Origin: Bacteroidales bacterium
GTDB lineage: Bacteria > Bacteroidota > Bacteroidia > Bacteroidales > Paludibacteraceae
Direction: 5' to 3'
NCBI GenBank assembly: GCA_022784645.1
Contig: JALFZG010000089.1
Location: 1-41,733 of the forward strand
Length of the DNA stretch: 41,733 nucleotides
This document shows, piece by piece, positions 41,502-41,733 of the stretch (positions are counted from its first letter, which is position 1; each line of letters starts with the position of its first letter). The notes beneath the pieces were generated by a model. It saw only the letters and a list, made by a program, of their open reading frames with translations. It had not been told where the DNA came from and ran no database searches. Both the position numbers and the translations under genes were made by a program.

Positions 41502-41708
41502 TTACAAATAATTACACAAGGGGGTCTGTCCCCAATGTGTAAAATTGGGCGGTAGAGGGAGTGGGGCTTTGTTTTGCCAGTTGATGCTGCGTAGGCAAGC
41601 CGGCAGTTTGGTACCTTTAGCGCTGTGATGCGCCACGCAAGCACAACCTATTCCGTGCCGTGGACTGTCCTTCGTGCAGGGGCAATCGATGTGATTATGA
41701 GGGCACAT
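41502..41708 (-). CDS. small cysteine-rich protein, copy 2 (DUF6485-like)
   Basis: A 68-residue frame from ATG 41708: CPHNHIDCPCTKDSPRHGIG, then CACVAHHSAKGTKLPACL. It differs from copy 1 mainly by Cys to Gly in the IGC segment and by a 3' end that runs on through the REP palindrome (NFTHWGQTPL), so this copy may have lost its native C terminus and one metal ligand. The flanking DNA is the right copy of the 140-bp repeat. Confidence 0.55.
   Translation of the reverse strand: MCPHNHIDCPCTKDSPRHGIGCACVAHHSAKGTKLPACLRSINWQNKAPLPLPPNFTHWGQTPLCNYL
41511..41545. repeat. REP-like palindrome 2
   Basis: TTACACAAGGGGG and CCCCAATGTGTAA pair around TCTGT. Same core as palindrome 1 with shorter arms. 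It lies between the RAYT promoter and the second Cys-rich copy. Confidence 0.75.
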
Positions 41709-41733
41709 GGTGTAATCGAGAATGCAAAAGCAC

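Noticed and set aside
40463..41644. A longer RAYT protein starting at 41644
   Set aside because: The extra 94 codons run through the Cys-rich repeat, a REP palindrome and the promoter; the family start is MARKPRE at 41362.
1..41733. tRNA or rRNA genes
   Set aside because: No convincing tRNA arms with a TTCRA loop and no rRNA-like segment were found by eye; short tRNA-like hairpins near 39,540-39,640 do not form a cloverleaf.

Overview
The window reads as chromosome from a Bacteroidales bacterium (phylum Bacteroidota). The evidence is a TonB-dependent receptor with an N-terminal CarboxypepD_reg-like domain, BACON- and PEGA-like domains, a MurF-like/alanine racemase fusion, Bacteroidota-style promoters (TTG, about 20 nt, TAnnTTTG) before many genes, and IS66, IS5-like and RAYT mobile elements. 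I cannot name the species.

Two halves differ in character. Positions 1 to about 24,200 are an accessory island. In order it holds: an M48 protease/zinc-ribbon trio (63-1740); an AT-rich CHASE2 membrane protein overlapping a secreted caspase-like protein with a C-terminal beta-barrel (1990-5852); IS wreckage (5861-6909); an ECF sigma factor operon with two small possible regulators and a membrane M48 protease (6954-9420); a tyrosine-rich periplasmic helical protein and three unknown genes (9586-11531); an IS21-like repeat; WG-repeat, YkvA-like and YqiA-like genes mixed with gene fragments and two frameshifted genes (12026-15943); an AAA+ ATPase with two YbjN-like proteins and a vWA fragment (16171-18288); a 970-residue fusion of ADP-ribosylglycohydrolase, dual-specificity phosphatase, a second ADP-ribosylglycohydrolase and a macro-like domain (18913-21825); CreD (22035-23393); then repeats and IS66 debris.

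The strongest hidden signal is a promoter repeated four times in the island: GGTTAC, exactly 16 nt, TCATAA or TCATAG. It lies before the tyrosine-rich protein, the 10048-11531 operon, the AAA+ operon and creD. It is unlike the housekeeping promoter but has the form of an ECF sigma promoter, and an ECF-type sigma gene lies in the same island. I infer a local sigma regulon: the membrane M48 protease and small proteins control the sigma factor, which drives an envelope or proteostasis response. ADP-ribose and phosphatase enzymology lies next door, but no regulon promoter was found directly before the fusion gene.

Positions 24,227 to about 39,400 are mostly core. A possible metal-uptake operon (His-rich membrane protein, small secreted protein, TonB receptor) converges on thrS. 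Then follow era, a shortened MurF-like/Alr fusion, a double-receiver PEP/pyruvate-binding protein, a MATE exporter, a small winged-helix protein, a Cys-rich protein overlapping a ZIP transporter, and a MORN-like protein on the other strand. The right end (39,586-41,733) is repeat-rich and carries a RAYT (Y1 transposase) gene with REP-like palindromes, between two copies of a small Cys-rich gene.

All assignments come from reading sequence and remembered family motifs; no database search was run.
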